Assembly: GCA_945859605.1 (NCBI GenBank)
Contig: OX243825.1
Coordinates: 20,098,696 to 20,162,695 of the forward strand
Direction: 5' to 3'
Source: Lumbricus rubellus
Lineage: Eukaryota; Annelida; Clitellata; Crassiclitellata; Lumbricidae
DNA: 64,000 nt
Shown: in pieces, positions 60,414 to 64,000 of the stretch
Layout: the number at the start of each line of letters is the position of its first letter
How positions within the stretch are numbered: the stretch's first letter is position 1
Made by a program: the position numbers and the translations under genes
Notes under the pieces: generated by a model
What the model was told of the DNA's origin: nothing
The model's input: only the letters and a program-made list of their open reading frames with translations
Database searches by the model: none

Positions 60414-61421
60414 TGTAGCTGAAGTTTCCGTGATTCTAGTTGGTCTAAGTATAGTAGGAATAAGCTTGTGAGAAAACATGGTATTGAGAAAAGCCTCAGT
60501 CGGGGGGTGCTCCTTATAACGAAGGAGATTAACATTAAAGTCACCTGCCAAAAAAACTCGACTTTTAGAATTGGATAAATTTAGCAACGTATTTTCAAAG
60601 TCAGTTGTGAAGTCATTAATAGGCTGCCCAGGAGGCCGATAGATAGAGCCTATTATGATATCTTTGCTTTTTGGTTGAGGCAGTTTCACAAACATACTTT
60701 CAAAAGTACTCAATTTGGATTTCGTCCAGTCAGCCTGAATGATTTCAAAGACAATTTCAGATCTAATAAAAAAGCCAACCCCTCCCCTTCCCTTACCATT
60801 TGCCCTGGAGCTATGGATAAAGTTAAAGCCGGGGAGTGAAATAGTTGATGCCAGGTCATCAGTAAGCCACGTCTCTGTAAGAGCCAAAATCATGGTATTG
60901 GACTGGGCTAATAAAAGGCTAATTTCAGCCAATTTTAGGTTAATCCCCCGACCGTTAAGATGAGTGATACAGAAATGATTAGTAGCCTTAATGTTAGAAA
61001 AAAACTCAGGTAATTGTTCAACCTCTTTGTAAGTACTTGAGTAACTAGACCTCATGTTATAGAAGTTGATGTCAGCATCAATGCCATCATCCATTAGTAA
61101 AAATCTGCACTCATCATTGATCTCATTCACATCTAGGCAGTTGTCATGGTGATTAGCCAACAAAACATGATTAGTATTCATAGTGTCATCAATAGCATCA
61201 CATAAATATGCATCAGCAAAAGGAAGGCTAGAACTAATACACTCATTGCAACACCAATTAGCACCATCCCTAGGGGTCCACAATGAGCCAAGGCATTTAA
61301 CGTGGCAATAGGAATTACATACAGCACATATAGCGACACCTGAGGTTCCTCCATCGACACGATTGCATAAATAGCATAGTTCAAACATTGCAAAACAAAT
61401 AAACAACGTAAAAAGTGCCAA
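60390..61421 (-). CDS. LINE ORF2, 5' part: PHD-like finger and AP-type endonuclease
   Basis: 343 codons. Residues about 16-62 have C-x2-C, C-x2-C, H-x2-C and C-x2-C pairs (CYLCNR, CAVCNSYCHVKC, WCCNEC), a PHD-like zinc finger known in ORF2 of some CR1-group LINEs. The endonuclease follows: ITHLNGRG, ALTETWL, GRGGVGFFI, GSIYRPPG, LAGDFNVN and PTRITETSATLIDNIF. The frame then hits TAA because of one extra T; the final endonuclease motif SDH lies in the next frame. Confidence 0.9.
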   Translation of the reverse strand: MALFTLFICFAMFELCYLCNRVDGGTSGVAICAVCNSYCHVKCLGSLWTPRDGANWCCNECISSSLPFADAYLCDAIDDTMNTNHVLLANHHDNCLDVNEINDECRFLLMDDGIDADINFYNMRSSYSSTYKEVEQLPEFFSNIKATNHFCITHLNGRGINLKLAEISLLLAQSNTMILALTETWLTDDLASTISLPGFNFIHSSRANGKGRGGVGFFIRSEIVFEIIQADWTKSKLSTFESMFVKLPQPKSKDIIIGSIYRPPGQPINDFTTDFENTLLNLSNSKSRVFLAGDFNVNLLRYKEHPPTEAFLNTMFSHKLIPTILRPTRITETSATLIDNIFY

Positions 61422-61977
61422 AAACTAACCGCTTACCAACCTGGTAAGAGTTGCAAAAGAACACACACAAAATAAGAAGACTAAAAAATTTACTAGAGAT
61501 ACGAGAAAAGAGAGAAAAAGGAAAGTGGACCCAGCTAGACAACTTGTCCATGACCACGGCAAGATAAGTTTCACCAGATAGGCAACATAAAACGATTGAC
61601 CACTCATAACACTTGAACCATGAGGATGGAATTAGACAATTCAATCAGATCATAAAAAATATACTTAATTATCAAATGCAAAACCATCACAACATGTGTC
61701 AGCGACACACTGTGAGAAGAGCTACATAAAAACAAGGAAGACAACATCGATCAATAGACTGGACGATCGATAATTACCCAAAATAAAAATAGAATAAAGC
61801 TCCCTGGAGCCAAATTTAAGTACAAAAATAGACAGCCTTTTATCACCGTCCTGCATGATACAAGATACCGTAGTAAGATACAACCCAAGAAAAAAAGAAC
61901 AAGACTGCCTTGAAAGGCGAGTAATTAGTTCAACCATAGATTTAAAGTTAAAAAAACTAACGGGAGTAGTAATTAGT

Positions 61978-62334
61978 CCGTTCACAATTCCAGACGAGGT
62001 CAGCTGATCGTTGACAAGCGTTACCTGGAAGTAGGACATCGCTGGAAGGAGAGTTCACAGACTGAAAAGTTCACAGCGTGGGTGAGACGTAAAGATGAAA
62101 CTGAGTAACTGGATTGGATAAGTTCGTCGCTGGAGGGTCTGTAATGGAGGAACTTCCGTTCACAATTCCAGACGAGGTCAGCTGATCGTTGACAAGCGTT
62201 ACCTGGAAGTTGGACATCGCCGCAAGGAAAGTTCACAGACTGAAAAGTTCACAGCGTGGGTGAGACGTAAAGATGAAACTGAGTAACTGGATTGGATAAG
62301 TTCATTCGCTAGAGGGTCTGTAATGGAGGAACTT
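61978..62334. repeat. Two 178-bp tandem repeats between ORF1 and ORF2
   Basis: CCGTTCACAATTCCAGACG starts at 61978 and again at 62156; both copies contain GTCAGCTGATCGTTGACAAG, AAAAGTTCACAGCGTGGGTG and GTCTGTAATGGAGGAACTT. They differ at only a few positions (second copy 179 bp). They fill part of the about 910-bp spacer between ORF1 stop and ORF2 start, unusually long for a bicistronic LINE. Confidence 0.93.
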
Positions 62335-63134
62335 CACGGTTGTAGAAGTTTCTCCAATTCACACATTGACAGGATCTTGCATGGTTTATCGTGCAGGTTG
62401 TCAGAGCGCTTGATGTAAATTACTCCTCCTGATGTCCAGGCACGATAGAGTGACTTCTCCTTGACCAGCTGTCTGGAACGTGCGAATATTTTGGCATTTG
62501 ACTTCGTCAAGTATTCGTTGATGTATATCGGTTTGTCATCGGATGAAAGCTTCGTACGCAATGCTTTTTTGGCATAGTAGATCGTATCACGCATACATTT
62601 CGTAGTGAATTGTATAACCATTGGCTGGCAAGATTGAGCTTTACCGTCACCTGGAAGCCTATAAGCGCAATAGACGTCCTGAGGTTGTAGTTGCAGGTTC
62701 ATCTTTTGATGTGCAAAGTTCATGAAGGTGTTCACTGGACCTTTATATTGAGAGTCGCCACGAGGTAACAGTTCATGTTCGGTTGGCTCCAGACCCTGGA
62801 TTACGATTGTGGACTTGAAGGTCGTATTTTCAATGGAGTTCACCTGGGTTCTCAGAGTTTTGTTCTCCGATTCAAGTTGAGATAACCGGTTTTCCAAACC
62901 CTCGCAACGCTCCTCAAGCATTTCCGAAGTAGATTTCCTCAAGGATTCGTGTATTTCGAGTTTGAATGCGTCGAATTCCAGTCTAATTGCGGCGACTATT
63001 CTGGCCGTCAGCGCGTTAAGCACTTTATCGTCCATTAGCAGTTCGATTAAGTCCTCCGGCTTAAGCATTGTTTTATCTTGTTTTTTCGACATGATTGGTA
63101 GAAGACTTATCGACTCGATATTGAATGAGTTCAC
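62334..63134 (-). CDS. LINE ORF1 protein (coiled coil, RNA-binding type)
   Basis: 266 codons; a shorter start at the second ATG (MSKKQDKTML, residue 15) is equally likely. Residues about 60-105 form a heptad coiled coil (MLEERCEGLENRLSQLESEN). Then comes an RRM-like core beginning STIVIQGLEP with VYCAYRLPG and PMVIQF, and a C-terminal domain with INEYLTKSNAKIFARSRQLV and GVIYIKRSD. This layout is that of LINE ORF1 nucleic-acid chaperones. The TGA stop falls exactly at the edge of the tandem repeat downstream. Confidence 0.88.
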   Translation of the reverse strand: MNSFNIESISLLPIMSKKQDKTMLKPEDLIELLMDDKVLNALTARIVAAIRLEFDAFKLEIHESLRKSTSEMLEERCEGLENRLSQLESENKTLRTQVNSIENTTFKSTIVIQGLEPTEHELLPRGDSQYKGPVNTFMNFAHQKMNLQLQPQDVYCAYRLPGDGKAQSCQPMVIQFTTKCMRDTIYYAKKALRTKLSSDDKPIYINEYLTKSNAKIFARSRQLVKEKSLYRAWTSGGVIYIKRSDNLHDKPCKILSMCELEKLLQP

Positions 63135-63225
63135 TGTTATTCGCAGAATTTAAAGCCGTTTTTTACAATTTTAACGCCGTTTTGTCATAAACAAAAATCT
63201 AACCGACCACCATCTTGGGTGCGTT

Positions 63226-64000
63226 TTTCTCCTCTTCTCCTCTTCTCTGTTCTTCATAAATTTTTCACATAGACTTCCTGGCAAATACAATCTGCGCCCA
63301 AGGCCGCATCCATTTGAACTAATCATTAAAAACAACAAAAACTTCATCACACGGATGCTGTATAAAAACGTTTACTAGGTTTTTAATCTGCTGCTCTGTC
63401 TATGCTTGTTAACTGTCGCGTTGTGTCGACCGGTTATTTTGTCAATAAAACGAATATAATATAATAATTATATCCGAGACCTTCGCAGAAACCGCCCTAT
63501 GCTCGACTCAAAAATAGCATCAAAAATCACTACATGATTTCTTGGGGGTGAGGGTGGGGGTTGGGGGCGGTGGCGCATTGGCTAACACACTGGCATGGAT
63601 ATCAGCAGAGCTGAGTTCGATTGCCGAATTTTCCCGTAGGATAGACGTGCGTTTTAGGCTGCTACTATTGGGGCCATTGTATTGCAGGCTCTGTTCTTTT
63701 AGTAGTTGAGATTGGTGTTAATTAAAATAACTGCATAACTGTGCACTGTAACCGATTGCGATTTGTCATCCGGATTGCTGAATAAACGAGAAAAAATATA
63801 TAAATTTACATCAATTGTTTCTGCCAAATTTGACTGCTACAATAAATTATAATCTGTCTTCCTAAAGTCCTGAACTCAAATAAATTGTTTCCAAGCTACT
63901 GAGAATAATATTCCCTCGCACGTGTGCCATCAAAATCCCCAATCACAACCACATCACTCCTGCCCTCACTATACGTGCACCAAATGAAAATTCCTGAATG
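63226..64000. other. Region beyond the LINE 5' end, with a possible SINE
   Basis: At 63565-63630, GGCGGTGGCGCATTGGCTAA and GAGTTCGATTGCCG look like an A box and B box of a second tRNA-derived SINE family with a different head from the other copies. No coding sequence was seen to the window end. Confidence 0.4.

Larger units (their letters stand above)
57278..63225 (-). mobile_element. Near full-length non-LTR retrotransposon (CR1/Jockey-group type), 5.9 kb
   Basis: On the minus strand the order is: 5' UTR (from about 63225, AAGATGGTGGTCGGTTAG), ORF1 (63134-62334), a spacer with a 178-bp tandem duplication, ORF2 (61421 to 58121), a 0.8-kb 3' UTR and a (TTGAT)n tail at 57278-57312. The reverse transcriptase motifs are intact. 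ORF2 is interrupted only by one frameshift in a T run near 60400. The absence of other damage indicates a young insertion. The exact 5' limit and target duplication were not established. Confidence 0.9.

Overview
The window is animal nuclear DNA. It has split genes with GT-AG introns, metazoan protein families, and a dense mix of LINEs, tRNA-derived SINEs, mariner elements, hAT-type MITEs and satellites. The repeat style (LINE/SINE 3' ends with a GAGCGCC...GGCGCTATATAAAT hairpin, many AGGCCT-rich stretches) together with CABIN1 and QRICH2-type genes suggests a marine invertebrate deuterostome such as an echinoderm. That is an inference; no species can be named from the sequence alone.

Three host genes can be assembled exon by exon with consistent intron phases. 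(1) 40-25351, + strand: the last 26 exons of CABIN1, a TPR scaffold of the HIRA histone H3.3 chaperone complex (1,756 residues in the window; the N-terminal part lies upstream). (2) 26911-42607, - strand, tail-to-tail with CABIN1: a complete QRICH2/C16orf96 (DUF4795) family gene of about 15 exons and about 899 residues, coiled-coil rich. (3) 50480-53088, + strand: a complete four-exon ferritin-fold gene of 191 residues whose ferroxidase centre is largely replaced. No rRNA, true tRNA gene or CRISPR array was seen.

The rest is repeats. A nearly complete 5.9 kb non-LTR retrotransposon (57278-63225, - strand) has an ORF1 with coiled coil, and an ORF2 with a PHD-like finger, endonuclease and reverse transcriptase, broken by one extra T in a T run. 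Several hAT-type MITE families are bounded by 8-bp target-site duplications readable in the sequence. One of them (43516-45216) carries about 1 kb of a roughly 31-bp minisatellite. Two mariner-type elements (8779-9994 and 48128-49303) have long inverted repeats built from two tandem subunits. A dispersed 3'-tail module shared by SINEs and LINE relics is repeated all over the window; in CABIN1, six sense-strand copies end 30-75 bp before a splice acceptor.

The region 43-55 kb is gene-poor, rich in TAGGCCTA-like octamers and in long simple repeats (ATC)n and (ACAT)n. The most interesting leads are the repeat tails placed at splice acceptors, the MITE with an internal minisatellite, the double-subunit mariner inverted repeats, the degenerate ferritin, and the CABIN1 C-terminus, which shows SUMO-interaction-like and CtBP-like motifs but no evident calcineurin docking motif.
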